Shown piece after piece: positions 19,328 through 28,245 of a stretch of DNA of 64,000 nt; within the stretch, counting starts at the first letter, position 1; the number at the start of each line of letters is the position of its first letter. Below the pieces are notes generated by a model, which worked only from the letters and a program-made list of their open reading frames with translations, searched no databases and was not told where the DNA came from. Location: NCBI RefSeq assembly GCF_022440845.1, contig NZ_JAKNTO010000001.1:1922001-1986000 (forward strand), given 5' to 3'. The stretch is from Ruminococcus sp. OA3 (GTDB taxonomy: Bacteria; Bacillota; Clostridia; Lachnospirales; Lachnospiraceae). The position numbers were made by a program, and so were the translations under genes.

Positions 19328-19623
19328 TTAATTTAAATATAACTCAAAGATTATTTTTTTTAACTGTTTTTCTTTAGCATAAGCAATACAGGCTTTTAGG
19401 CAAGCGCTGCCCGCCCCGTTCCGGTGTATATTCCTTTCGCTGCAAATTTCATAATTTCCCAATCACCATCTTCACGGGGCGCAATCATGCAGCACGCCAT
19501 CACCTGTTCATCATCATTTAGTGCAAAAAAGATTTGTCCGCCGTTTTCAATATATGGCTCTATGTTTTCTATTTCTCGTTTGTCTTCATCTTCAAGAACA
19601 AAATTTTCATTACGGATTTCCAC
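19328..19623 (-). pseudogene. Decayed GNAT acetyltransferase
   Basis: A GTG at 19623 opens 75 codons that read like the start of a GNAT N-acetyltransferase (IEPYIENGGQIFFAL, then IMKFAAKGIYTGTG). After TGTG the frame shifts: the +1 frame continues with AGSACLKACIAYAKEKQ, the expected acetyl-CoA-binding helix, so one base (probably a G in the GGG run near 19405) has been lost. Even after repair the frame ends at 19328, about half the normal length. It therefore carries a frameshift and a 3-prime truncation. The decayed MarR gene lies immediately upstream. Confidence 0.8.
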
Positions 19624-19624
19624 C

Positions 19625-20005
19625 TTACTCTTTCCTCAGCACTTTCAGAATTGTGTCTATTGCATTTATCAAATGCAATTCATCTTCGTCAGACAGTTCT
19701 TGAAGAGTATGTTCGATTTCTTAGTCTGACTCGCTTATAAACTCTTTTGTTCTTTCTTTACCTTTCATTGTCAAAAACAACGAATATGAACGCCCATCCA
19801 CATCGGAACGCCTTCTCTGAATATACCCTTGTTTTTCGTGGTTCTTGATAATGCGGCTTAAATAACTCTTGTCTATATTCATAATCTGTGCAATATGAGC
19901 TGCATTACATCCTTCGTTTTCATATATTTCATAGAAGATACGTGCTTCCGTTGCGGAGTATTCTGAACCTAAATAATGATTTCCAGGCAGATTCATGAAA
20001 GGCAT
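19625..20005 (-). pseudogene. MarR-family regulator with in-frame stop
   Basis: The winged-helix core of a MarR regulator is clear (SATEARIFYEIYENEG, IDKSYLSRIIKNHEKQG, RRRSDVDGRSY). The frame meets a TAA at 19721-19723 after FISESD, yet the same frame continues after the stop with EIEHTLQELSDEDELHL and ends at a second TAA at 19625, which is the normal C-terminal helix of the family. A single base change (for example CAA to TAA) explains it. The N-terminus also lacks the usual first dimerisation helix. A tRNA suppressor or readthrough is possible but unlikely. The next gene, a GNAT enzyme, is also broken. Confidence 0.78.
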
Positions 20006-20301
20006 ATAAAAATAATGACTATAATCAAATAGATTCTGGTCAAACCGAAATGAAGAAGTCCCTGTTCTTTGCAGGAGGTATCTTAGGCTTTACAGTGTAA
20101 TCGTCCGCCATACAGCAATATAGATGAAGTTTAAAGCAAAAATGTGTATGGTCGTTTTCGGACAGTAAGTGATAAAATATAAAAAATCAAAAAAATAAAA
20201 TAAGTATTTAAAAAAAACCAACTAAATATAATAAATATTTGGGAAATATCAATGCGCTTGCCGCAGAAAATTCTATGAAGAGTGAGAAAGGAGACAAAAA
20301 C
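20006..20301 (+). other. AT-rich intergenic stretch before the URO-D gene
   Basis: About 300 bases with no supportable gene. 20160-20245 is very AT-rich and holds several TATAAT-like hexamers but no convincing -35 partner. The promoter for the URO-D/ABC operon is probably here; I cannot place it. Confidence 0.4.
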
Positions 20302-21399
20302 ATGACAAAATCACAGTTAGTGCTGGACGTCATCAGCAAAAAAAACACAACGTATCTGCCGAGCCAGTGTACCTTTGCATCCAGAGCAAAAAAAATGGAG
20401 GTTGCCGGATACCTGGGACTGACAGAGGAGGAAGTGGATGTGTTTCTGGGCAACCATATCAAATTCACGGGAGTGCTGGATGATATCGTTCAGATCGATA
20501 AACTGGATCCACACAGGATGAAAGCGGCCAGGGATGCCGGGCGTTATCTGGATGTGCCGGGCGAGGAGGGCATGATCTATGACCTCTGGGGAATGCAGTA
20601 CAACGTCAATGACGGAGGCTATTTTAATTACTGTCATCCGCTGCAGGGATGCGACGACGATGACTCGCTGATTTATGATTACAGGGCTCCTGACATTTCA
20701 GATATGGATATGCTGTTTTCAATCGCTGAAGAGGATTTAAAGAAATACGGCGATGATTTTCTGGTAGAACTAAGCGGTTACAATGGAATCTGGGAGAAGG
20801 CGTATCAGCTGACGGAGATCGAGCAGTTCATGTATCTGCTGGCAGTGGAACCGGAGAAAGCGTGTTATCTGATGGATGTGATCTGCGAATATAAAGTGGA
20901 GATCGCCAGAGAGACAGTGAAGCGCGGCTTCCCGATCGGACATTACGGCGATGATCTGGGTACCCAGATCAGTACCTTCGTGTCGGAGGAGATGTTTGTC
21001 AATTACTTCCTGCCGAGGATACGGAAAGTCTTCCGCGTATTCAAGGATGCGGGGCTTCCGGTACAGATGCATTCCTGCGGTAAGATCACACCATTTATTC
21101 CGCATCTGATTGATGCGGGGCTGGATGTGCTGGAGCCGGTACAGACCTGTATGGATATCCAGTACCTGAAAAATGAGTTTGGCAAAGACCTGACATTCTA
21201 CGGAGGTGTGGATACGCAGCAGCTTCTGACGTTTGATACCGCGGAAAATGTGTATAATGAAACACTCCGGACGATTGATGTTCTGGGAAAAGACGGCGGT
21301 CTGATCATTGCGCCGTCGCAGGAGGTTATGAATAATGTGCCGGTGGAAAATGTACTGGCCTTTATGAAAGCGGTAAAAGAAGCAAGAGGAGAGGCATAG
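20302..21399 (+). CDS. Uroporphyrinogen decarboxylase-family (MtaA/URO-D superfamily) protein
   Basis: The 365-residue product belongs to the URO-D superfamily, which contains haem enzymes and the zinc-dependent methylcobamide methyltransferases (MtaA, MtbA, CmuA). It has HSCG with His257 and Cys259, Cys283 in VQTCMD, and GGVD near 301, so an HxC...C zinc site as in MtaA is plausible. The arginine-rich N-terminus of true HemE is not seen and no haem genes are nearby. It heads an operon with a ribose-type ABC importer. Homologues next to sugar importers are common in gut Clostridia, but their role is not established; methyl transfer from an imported methylated compound is only a guess, since no corrinoid protein is present. 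The ATG at 20302 follows AAGGAGAC. Confidence 0.82.
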   Translation: MTKSQLVLDVISKKNTTYLPSQCTFASRAKKMEVAGYLGLTEEEVDVFLGNHIKFTGVLDDIVQIDKLDPHRMKAARDAGRYLDVPGEEGMIYDLWGMQYNVNDGGYFNYCHPLQGCDDDDSLIYDYRAPDISDMDMLFSIAEEDLKKYGDDFLVELSGYNGIWEKAYQLTEIEQFMYLLAVEPEKACYLMDVICEYKVEIARETVKRGFPIGHYGDDLGTQISTFVSEEMFVNYFLPRIRKVFRVFKDAGLPVQMHSCGKITPFIPHLIDAGLDVLEPVQTCMDIQYLKNEFGKDLTFYGGVDTQQLLTFDTAENVYNETLRTIDVLGKDGGLIIAPSQEVMNNVPVENVLAFMKAVKEARGEA

Positions 21400-21423
21400 A
21401 CCAAAAAAGGAGATGAGAGTGGA

Positions 21424-22950
21424 ATGCAGAAACGTATTTTGGAAATGGAAGATATCTCCATCCAGTTTCCCGGAGTATTGGCGCTGGATCATGCACGGTT
21501 TGATCTGGACCGGGGAGAAGTGCACGTTCTGCTGGGGGAAAATGGAGCCGGGAAATCAACCATCATGAAAATCCTTGCCGGCATCAATACCGACTATTCC
21601 GGCAAGGTCGTCTACAAGGGAGAAGAAATTACATGCCGTGATATTCAGGAACAGAAAAAACGGGGAATCAGCATGATCTTCCAGGAAATGAACCTTCTCA
21701 GGAACCTGTCGGTGGCTGAAAATATTTTCATGTCACAGCGCCCGGTTACGAAAGCGGGAAACGTGGACTGGAAAAGGATGATGAGGGGGGCGAGAGACCT
21801 TCTGGATTCCATAGGTGCGGACATTTCAGAAAAAGCACTTGTCAGCACATTGAGTGTTGGACAGATGCAGATGGTAGAGATCGCAAAGGCGTTGTCCTTT
21901 GAGTCTGACATCATTATCATGGATGAACCGACTTCTGCGCTGACAGAAAAAGAAGTTGACAATCTGTTTGCGATCATAGACGAGCTGAAGAAAAAAGATG
22001 TGGCGATCGTCTACATTTCGCACAGGATGGAAGAGATCATGAAGATCAGTGACAGGATCACCATATTCCGTGACGGAAAATATATCACTACGAAAAAGCG
22101 GGAAGAGACTTCGATTGAAGAGATCATTACTTTGATGGTCGGGCGTGAGCTTCAGGATTATTATCCCAGAATCGAGATGGCGCCCGGCGAAAAACGCCTG
22201 GAAGTAAAGTCATTCAGTCAGGGAAATGTGTTAAAGGACCTGTCGTTTTACGCAAGAGCCGGAGAGATCACCGGATTCTACGGTCTGATGGGAGCGGGAA
22301 GAACGGAGCTGATGCGTGCGGTATTCGGAGCAGACCCCATCGACGGCGGAGAGATCTACGTTGACGGACAGAAAAAAAGGATACACAGCTGCCGGCAGGC
22401 AAAGAGCTGCGGAATCGCGCTTCTCACAGAAGACAGGAAGCATCAGGGACTGATTCTTGATTTCGACTTAAATGAAAATATCTCAATCACCAACCTGCCG
22501 AAGATCATGAATGGGTTTGGGATTAGCCGGAAGCGGGAGATAAAGAATAATCAGGAGCTGGTGGAGCGGGTCAATGTAAAAACACCTTCCCTCAGACAGG
22601 TGGTAAAAAACTTAAGCGGCGGCAATCAGCAGAAGGTGGTTATTGCAAAATGGCTGAATTCAGAGTCGTCTGTTATCATCTTTGACGAGCCGACAAGGGG
22701 AATCGATGTCGGATCCAAGGTGGAAATCTATAAGATCATGAACGCATTAAAACAGGAGGGCAAGGCAGTGATCATGGTGTCATCAGAGCTGACCGAATGT
22801 ATGGGCATCAGCGACCGTCTCTATGTGATGCATGAAGGGAAGATCACCGGCTGTATTGGAACGGAGGAGATACGTGGGGTGACGGAAGAAGACATCATCA
22901 AGTATGCGACAGGCTCGGCTGCCGGCATGAAGGAGGGAGAAACGAAATGA
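21424..22950 (+). CDS. Ribose-type sugar ABC importer, double ATPase (RbsA/MglA family)
   Basis: The 508-residue protein carries two ABC ATPase domains. Domain 1 has a perfect Walker A (GENGAGKST at 38-46), the signature LSVGQMQMVEIAKAL and Walker B IIIMDEPTSAL. Domain 2 has the degenerate GAGRTEL loop usual for this family, LSGGNQQKVVIAKWL and FDEPTRGIDVG. It energises uptake through the permease encoded next, whose start overlaps its stop by 4 bases. The operon order is URO-D, ATPase, permease, binding protein. The sugar is unknown. Confidence 0.93.
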   Translation: MQKRILEMEDISIQFPGVLALDHARFDLDRGEVHVLLGENGAGKSTIMKILAGINTDYSGKVVYKGEEITCRDIQEQKKRGISMIFQEMNLLRNLSVAENIFMSQRPVTKAGNVDWKRMMRGARDLLDSIGADISEKALVSTLSVGQMQMVEIAKALSFESDIIIMDEPTSALTEKEVDNLFAIIDELKKKDVAIVYISHRMEEIMKISDRITIFRDGKYITTKKREETSIEEIITLMVGRELQDYYPRIEMAPGEKRLEVKSFSQGNVLKDLSFYARAGEITGFYGLMGAGRTELMRAVFGADPIDGGEIYVDGQKKRIHSCRQAKSCGIALLTEDRKHQGLILDFDLNENISITNLPKIMNGFGISRKREIKNNQELVERVNVKTPSLRQVVKNLSGGNQQKVVIAKWLNSESSVIIFDEPTRGIDVGSKVEIYKIMNALKQEGKAVIMVSSELTECMGISDRLYVMHEGKITGCIGTEEIRGVTEEDIIKYATGSAAGMKEGETK

Positions 22951-23909
22951 AGAAGTTCAAGGTCAACATGAATAATATTGCGACATTCATCGTACTGCTC
23001 GTGCTGCTGATTGTACTGTCCATTCTGTCGCCCGCATTTTTAAAGTCGGCGAATCTCATCAATGTGATGCAGCAGGTAACGGTAAATGCGATTGTCGCCA
23101 TTGGTATGACCGTGGTCATCCTGACAGGAGGCATTGACCTGTCTGTTGGTTCTATCATTGCACTGTCCGGCATCGTGATGGCGAAGATGATGGTGGAAGG
23201 AAATATGAATTCAGGACTTGCGATCGCTGCCGGAATCCTCATCGGTGCAGTGTGCGGAGCGGTCAACGGTTTTCTGATCGCAAAATGCAAGCTTCAGCCG
23301 ATGATTGCAACTCTGGGAATTATGCAGGTGGCCAGAGGCCTTGATCTGACGATCGCACAGGGCAGAACCGTCAGCGGATTCAAGCCGTTTTTCAGGAGCA
23401 TAGGCGTTGCCACAGTTCCCGGTACAACGATACCGGTTCAGATCGTGCTGATGATCGCCCTGTACATATTGGTTTTCTATCTGCTGCGGTATCGGAAGTT
23501 TGGAAGATTCATCTATTCCATCGGCGGAAATGAGGAGGCGACCAGACTGTCCGGTGTCAATGTGGATCGTTATAAGATACTGGCATATGTATTGTCGGGT
23601 GTCACCGCTGCGATCGCTGCCATTGTCATGACGGCAAAACTGAACTCTGCAGTTCCGACAGCGGGGGAAGGATATGAGCTCGATGCCGTCGCATCCAGTG
23701 TCATCGGAGGTATCAGTCTCACCGGCGGTGTGGGAAGCATCTGGGGGACATTGATGGGCGCCATGATCATCGGCGTCATTAAAAACGGATTAAACCTGTT
23801 AAACGTCTCATCCTATCTGCAGCAGGTAGTGACCGGTATCATCGTGATTGTGGCAGTACTGGTTGACACGTTTAAGAACAAGGCGATCGGAAGTAAGAGA
23901 AAACAGTGA
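22947..23909 (+). CDS. Ribose-type ABC permease (RbsC family)
   Basis: The 320-residue membrane protein has about eight to ten hydrophobic segments and the family signatures IGMTVVILTGGIDLSVG and GGNEEATRLSGVN, with GGISLTGGVGSIWGTLMGA near the C-terminus. It forms the channel of a ribose/galactose-type importer as a dimer. The start overlaps the ATPase stop (ATGA), and the binding protein follows 66 bases later. Confidence 0.93.
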   Translation: MKKFKVNMNNIATFIVLLVLLIVLSILSPAFLKSANLINVMQQVTVNAIVAIGMTVVILTGGIDLSVGSIIALSGIVMAKMMVEGNMNSGLAIAAGILIGAVCGAVNGFLIAKCKLQPMIATLGIMQVARGLDLTIAQGRTVSGFKPFFRSIGVATVPGTTIPVQIVLMIALYILVFYLLRYRKFGRFIYSIGGNEEATRLSGVNVDRYKILAYVLSGVTAAIAAIVMTAKLNSAVPTAGEGYELDAVASSVIGGISLTGGVGSIWGTLMGAMIIGVIKNGLNLLNVSSYLQQVVTGIIVIVAVLVDTFKNKAIGSKRKQ

Positions 23910-23975
23910 TCATGAAACGGCTGGAGACCGTTAGTGATAGAACAGTGTGAAAGTAAAATGAAAGGAGAGGAAAGG

Positions 23976-25013
23976 ATGAAAAAAGTATTGGGGGTTTTAT
24001 TGGCGATGGGAATGTTGGTATCAATGGCCGGATGCGGAGGCCAGGAGTCGAGCGAAACTTCCGGAGGCAAGGCGGACGCTGACACCAAAAGCACCGGCAC
24101 AGGCAGCAGCAATGATGCGGCAGAAGAGGAAGCGGTAGCTAAAGACGACGGAGATATCACCATAGCGTTTATTGTGAAATCTCTGGAAAATCAGTTCTTT
24201 ACGGATGCCAAAGAAGGTGCGGAGGCGAGAGCCAGTGAGCTCGGGGTGAATATCAACTATCTGGCACCGGCCGGTGGTCAGGCTGATATCGAGGGAGAAG
24301 TACAGCTGATGGAAGACAGTATTATCAAAGGCGTGGATGCAATCATTATCGATTGTTCCGACAACGCAGCGCTGAATTCTTCCATTAAAAAAGCGAATGA
24401 TGCGGGAATACCGGTTGTATTGTTCAATGATACGGTTGATATGGATGACCTGGAAGCGCTGGGAGGACATATTGATTCTTACGTAGGATTGAACTCTACG
24501 GAGGCAGCAAAGCAGGTGGGAGAATACTGTGTTGAGAATTCCGAACCGGGAAAAGTCGCTATCATCGAGGGAATGTCTGGAATCGTGGCATCAACAGAAC
24601 GCGTGGAAGGGTTTAAGTCGGCTCTTACGGATGAATTTGAAGTTGTGGCATCACAGCCGGCTGACTGGGATAAGAACCAGGCATACGATGTTATGCAGAA
24701 TATCCTGACGGCAAATCCGGACATTTCCATCGTCTGGGCGGTCAGCAGCACCATGGGTATGGGAGCCATTCAGGCAATTGAGGATATGGGCATGGCAGAC
24801 AAAATTGATGTCTATGACTTTGACTGCGAGGCGGATGATGTACAGGCCATCAAAGACGGCAAGCTGTGTGCGACGCTGCGTTATCCTACGCAGGAATGGG
24901 CTGCGCTGGCATTTGATACGGCACTCTCGCTTGTAAAAGGCGAGACGGTGGAAGAGAATGTATACACGGAAGTACAGGTTATCACACCTGATAATGTGGA
25001 TACTCTGGAATAA
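23976..25013 (+). CDS. Sugar-binding lipoprotein of the first ribose-type importer
   Basis: The 345-residue protein begins with a lipoprotein signal (MKKVLGVLLAMGMLVSMAGC, lipid-modified Cys20), a low-complexity Ser/Gly/Thr/Asp linker (about 22-55) and a periplasmic-binding-protein type I fold (ITIAFIVKSLENQFFTD; VDAIIIDCSDNAA; GYxVxxG-like segments). The ATG at 23976 has AGGAGAGGAAAGG upstream; a longer frame start has none. It should be anchored outside the membrane and deliver a sugar or cyclitol to the permease. Confidence 0.92.
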   Translation: MKKVLGVLLAMGMLVSMAGCGGQESSETSGGKADADTKSTGTGSSNDAAEEEAVAKDDGDITIAFIVKSLENQFFTDAKEGAEARASELGVNINYLAPAGGQADIEGEVQLMEDSIIKGVDAIIIDCSDNAALNSSIKKANDAGIPVVLFNDTVDMDDLEALGGHIDSYVGLNSTEAAKQVGEYCVENSEPGKVAIIEGMSGIVASTERVEGFKSALTDEFEVVASQPADWDKNQAYDVMQNILTANPDISIVWAVSSTMGMGAIQAIEDMGMADKIDVYDFDCEADDVQAIKDGKLCATLRYPTQEWAALAFDTALSLVKGETVEENVYTEVQVITPDNVDTLE

Positions 25014-25040
25014 TATCAGAACTGTAAAAAAGGCCGGCAG

Positions 25041-25072
25041 GGCCGGGAGTACGTTGCCAGTATTCCCGGCTT
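25041..25072. terminator. Hairpin between convergent genes
   Basis: GCCGGGA at 25042-25048 pairs with TCCCGGC at 25064-25070. The T-tract is poor on both strands, so termination is weak or bidirectional. Confidence 0.45.
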
Positions 25073-25078
25073 GTATGC

Positions 25079-25936
25079 CTATTGCATAAGTTTCCGAAAT
25101 TGCTTCGGTGAACAACCGATCTTATCGGTAAAGACATTAGTGAAGCTGGCGCCGCTCAAATATCCGACTTCAAAAGCAATGTCAGATACTGACTTATTAG
25201 TCGTGATCAGAAGAAGCTTGGCCTGGTTCATCCGCACATTGATCACATACTCAATCGGAGATAATCCGGTTTCTTTTTTGAACAGATGAGAGAAATAATA
25301 AGGACTTAAATGCAGCAGGTCAGCGAGATCCTGAAGTGACAGCTTTTCCGTCATATGCTCATGAATATAAAGGAGAGCTGTTTCCACAGAGGCGTTGTTT
25401 TCTGAGGCATACATCTCATCATTGGCAAACAGCAGCTGAATACATTTGTACACGCGCATTGAAGTATCAATGATACTTTCATACTTATTCATGTCGTAAA
25501 ATGCAATCGTATTCACAAGAAAATTCCGAATCAGCTGATTCTTCTTGGAACGGATCAGGGGCGGTGACTTGCTCAGATAATACTGGCATAGCTCGCGGGC
25601 ATTGGCTCCGCTGAAATGCAGGTACAGAAATTCCAGTCCGTCGTAAGCGGAATAGCAGTGAGGTTCTGATAAATCCAGCAAAATAACATCCCCGGCCTGT
25701 GCGTCAAACGTAATGCCGCGGTATTCAATGTGAAATAAACCCTGTTGAATGTACATTAAAATGCAATAGGGATACTGATCCCTCTTGTGATAATATTTTT
25801 CCGTGCAGAAAAAATGGCCGCACCAGGGAATATAATAAAATAATCTGCATTCCTGCTCGGTGAGCGGAGAGGCAAAGAAAAAGTTTTTGGACTGGGGAAG
25901 AACTCCGGGCTCCAGGCCGCGCGCTGGTATTCTCAT
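25079..25936 (-). CDS. AraC-family transcriptional regulator (paralogue 1)
   Basis: The 285-residue protein has an N-terminal cupin-type ligand domain (about 30-130; QQGLFHIEYRG, DAQAGDVILLD, GLEFLYLHFSGA) and a C-terminal double helix-turn-helix (about 185-285; LADLLHLSPYYFSHLFKKETG, DIAFEVGYLSGASFTNVFTDKIGCSPKQFRK). Such regulators sense a sugar or related ligand and activate a nearby operon. It converges with the first ribose-type importer and is followed, in the same direction, by a close paralogue. The upstream region is AT-rich and a weak TGATATT-type site precedes the start. Confidence 0.92.
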   Translation of the reverse strand: MRIPARGLEPGVLPQSKNFFFASPLTEQECRLFYYIPWCGHFFCTEKYYHKRDQYPYCILMYIQQGLFHIEYRGITFDAQAGDVILLDLSEPHCYSAYDGLEFLYLHFSGANARELCQYYLSKSPPLIRSKKNQLIRNFLVNTIAFYDMNKYESIIDTSMRVYKCIQLLFANDEMYASENNASVETALLYIHEHMTEKLSLQDLADLLHLSPYYFSHLFKKETGLSPIEYVINVRMNQAKLLLITTNKSVSDIAFEVGYLSGASFTNVFTDKIGCSPKQFRKLMQ

Positions 25937-26027
25937 AATATCACCTTTTAAACCACCTTATAATGATTAATTATTTATGTAACTCAAAGATAGCATAATT
26001 CCTTGTAATAAATAAGCGAATAAACGC

Positions 26028-26885
26028 TTAGCGCATAAGCTTTCGAAACTGCCTTGGTGAACAGCCGATTCTGTCCGTGAAAACATTGGTAAAACTGGCA
26101 CCGCTGGAATATCCTACCTCGTAGGCGATGTCGATGATTGTTTTATCGGTTGTTATCAACATCAGTTTCGCCTGATTCATGCGGACATTGATCACGTATT
26201 CGATGGGAGAAAGACCAGTCTTTCGTTTGAACAGGTGTGAAAAATAGCAGGGGTTCAAATGCACCAGACCAGCAAGCTCCTGCAGTGTCAATTTCTTATG
26301 AATGTTTTCATGAATATGGCGGAGTGCGTGTTCGATTGCATTATCACTGGAAATAGAATACTCATGTTCTTGAGTAAACAGCAGGTTGATACATTTATAG
26401 ACCCGCATGGATGTATCCGGTATGCTTTCGTAAGGGTTTGTATCATAAAAAGCAATCGTGTTAGCGAGATAGTTGCGAATCAGAAAATTTTTATCGGTAC
26501 GGATCAAAGGCCCGTCGTTTTTCAGGTAATACTGACATAGTTCATGGGAATTGGAACCATTAAAGCAAAAATACAAAAATTCAAGACCGTCATAGGCAGA
26601 ATAAAAATGTGGTTCTGTCAGATCCAGTAAAATAACGTCTCCTGCCTGGGCATCAAAGACCTTTCCACGATATTCGATATGAAACAATCCCTGCTGTACA
26701 TACATCAATAAACAGTAAGGAAAGTAATCACGTTTATGAAAATATTTTTCCGTACAGATAAAATGACCGCACCAGGGAATATAATAGAACAGATTGCATT
26801 CCTGTTCGGTAAGTGGCGATGCGAAGAAAAAATTCCTGGAACTTGGAAGAACTCCGGGCTCCAGGCCGCGCGCTGGTATTCTCAT
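26028..26885 (-). CDS. AraC-family transcriptional regulator (paralogue 2)
   Basis: The product has 285 residues, exactly the length of paralogue 1, and is nearly collinear with it (cupin domain about 30-130, double helix-turn-helix about 185-285). The start at 26885 is fixed by AGGAGG just upstream and by the shared opening MRIPARGLEPGVLP; the longer open frame to 26960 is not needed. It is divergent from a Gfo/Idh/MocA gene at 27065, which it may control. The two paralogues probably respond to related ligands and bind related operators. Confidence 0.92.
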   Translation of the reverse strand: MRIPARGLEPGVLPSSRNFFFASPLTEQECNLFYYIPWCGHFICTEKYFHKRDYFPYCLLMYVQQGLFHIEYRGKVFDAQAGDVILLDLTEPHFYSAYDGLEFLYFCFNGSNSHELCQYYLKNDGPLIRTDKNFLIRNYLANTIAFYDTNPYESIPDTSMRVYKCINLLFTQEHEYSISSDNAIEHALRHIHENIHKKLTLQELAGLVHLNPCYFSHLFKRKTGLSPIEYVINVRMNQAKLMLITTDKTIIDIAYEVGYSSGASFTNVFTDRIGCSPRQFRKLMR

Positions 26886-26970
26886 GATGAATTTCCTCCT
26901 CAATCTAAAGATAGCACAGATAAAAAGAAAATGCAAAATGTAATGGGGGATGAATATCACAGCAATATGA

Positions 26971-26999
26971 TTGAATATACGTGCACTTTCTTCTATAAT
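26971..26999 (+). promoter_or_regulatory. Promoter of the Gfo/Idh/MocA gene at 27065
   Basis: TTGAAT at 26971-26976 and TATAAT at 26994-26999 are 17 bases apart. The pair lies between the divergent AraC gene and the dehydrogenase. Confidence 0.65.
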
Positions 27000-27064
27000 G
27001 AAAATATGAAAAACAGTGTAACAGAAACTATTGCATCGGCTTATAAGTATGGAAAGGACACAAC

Positions 27065-28165
27065 ATGGAAAACTTATGCGAAGAATTTACACAGGCCACA
27101 CTCCCCAGGCTGCCGAAGAATAAGACAATGAAAATCGGCTGCATCGGCTCCGGTTTTATCATGGCGGAATGCCAGCTGAGCGCTTACAGAAAAAGTGGAT
27201 TCTGTGTATATGGAATTGCCTCGAGAACTTACGAAAATGCAAAAATAGTTGGGGAGCGGTATCAAATTCCAAACGTTTATCAGACGATCCAAGAACTGAT
27301 CGCAGATTCGGAGATTGAGATCGTTGACATTGCGCTGCCTCCACATGTGCAGAAGGATATCGTACGGCTCTGCTGTGAGCAGGATCATATCAAGGGGATT
27401 CTGTGCCAAAAACCTCTGGCGGTCAATATGAATGATATGAAAGAAATATCGAGGATGTGTAAAAATGCGGGCATTAAAGTGGCGGTAAATCAGAACATGC
27501 GCTATGATCAGTCGATCCGGGCGCTGAAATATGCACTGGAAGAGGGATACCTGGGTGATCCGGTGCTTGCGTCGATTGACCTGCGGGCACTCGCGGGTGT
27601 TCAGCCTTTCTTCAGAGCATATGGAAAATTTGAGATTCTGGATCTGGCGATCCATCACCTGGATTGCTTTCGTTATCTGTTCGGCGATCCTGAAAAAGTG
27701 ATCGCCGTCTGCAGACCCGATCCGAGGACTCCATTTGAGCACAGAGATGGCCTTTCAGAATATATCCTGCAGTACAAAAACGGCCTGATCGCCAACAGCA
27801 TTGACGATGGGTACGCGGGACCGGATGAGCCGTGTGCCAGTGAGCGGTATATCAACTGGAGAGTGGAGGGTACTGAGGGAATTGCTTTGGGCACCATCGG
27901 TTGGCACAGATTTCCCGAGATCACTCCCAGTACATTCAGGCTGGCGAGTACAAGAATTCCGGACAAGTGGCTGACACCATCCTGGAAGACTGCCTGGTTT
28001 CCGGACGCCTTCACGGGAACGATGGCAGACCTGATGTGCGCGTTGGAAGAAGACAGGGAACCCGAGATCAGCGTAGAAGATAATCTCGTCACCATGGCAT
28101 GTGTGGAGGCATGTTACAAGTCTATTCGGGAGGAACGGACGGTCTATTTGAGGGAGTTGCTGTAA
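27065..28165 (+). CDS. Gfo/Idh/MocA-family oxidoreductase
   Basis: The 366-residue enzyme has an N-terminal extension of about 20 residues, then a Rossmann fold (IGCIGSGFIMAE), CQKPLAV as the catalytic KP motif, and LDLAIHHLDCFRYLFG in the substrate domain. A GGAAAGGA site precedes the ATG; an alternative start at the internal ATG (27128) cannot be excluded. The gene is alone, with its own promoter and a strong terminator, divergent from the AraC paralogue at 26028. It probably acts on the sugar imported by one of the flanking transporters. Confidence 0.87.
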   Translation: MENLCEEFTQATLPRLPKNKTMKIGCIGSGFIMAECQLSAYRKSGFCVYGIASRTYENAKIVGERYQIPNVYQTIQELIADSEIEIVDIALPPHVQKDIVRLCCEQDHIKGILCQKPLAVNMNDMKEISRMCKNAGIKVAVNQNMRYDQSIRALKYALEEGYLGDPVLASIDLRALAGVQPFFRAYGKFEILDLAIHHLDCFRYLFGDPEKVIAVCRPDPRTPFEHRDGLSEYILQYKNGLIANSIDDGYAGPDEPCASERYINWRVEGTEGIALGTIGWHRFPEITPSTFRLASTRIPDKWLTPSWKTAWFPDAFTGTMADLMCALEEDREPEISVEDNLVTMACVEACYKSIREERTVYLRELL

Positions 28166-28176
28166 AAATGAAAATA

Positions 28177-28215
28177 CCTTACATGCGAATATTGCATTCG
28201 CATGTAAGGTTTCTT
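28177..28215 (+). terminator. Strong terminator after the dehydrogenase
   Basis: CCTTACATGCGAA (28177-28189) pairs with TTCGCATGTAAGG (28197-28209), a perfect 13-bp stem with a 7-base loop, followed by TTTCTT. Confidence 0.85.
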
Positions 28216-28245
28216 AAAGACTGTCAGAATCCTGCTTTTTTTAGT

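Noticed and set aside
20770-21525. A 251-codon minus-strand frame over the URO-D gene
   Set aside because: It is antisense to a well-supported gene, with a His/Gln/Phe-rich composition typical of shadow frames.
27074-27742. A 222-codon minus-strand frame over the dehydrogenase gene
   Set aside because: Antisense shadow of a Gfo/Idh/MocA gene with clear motifs; no family match.
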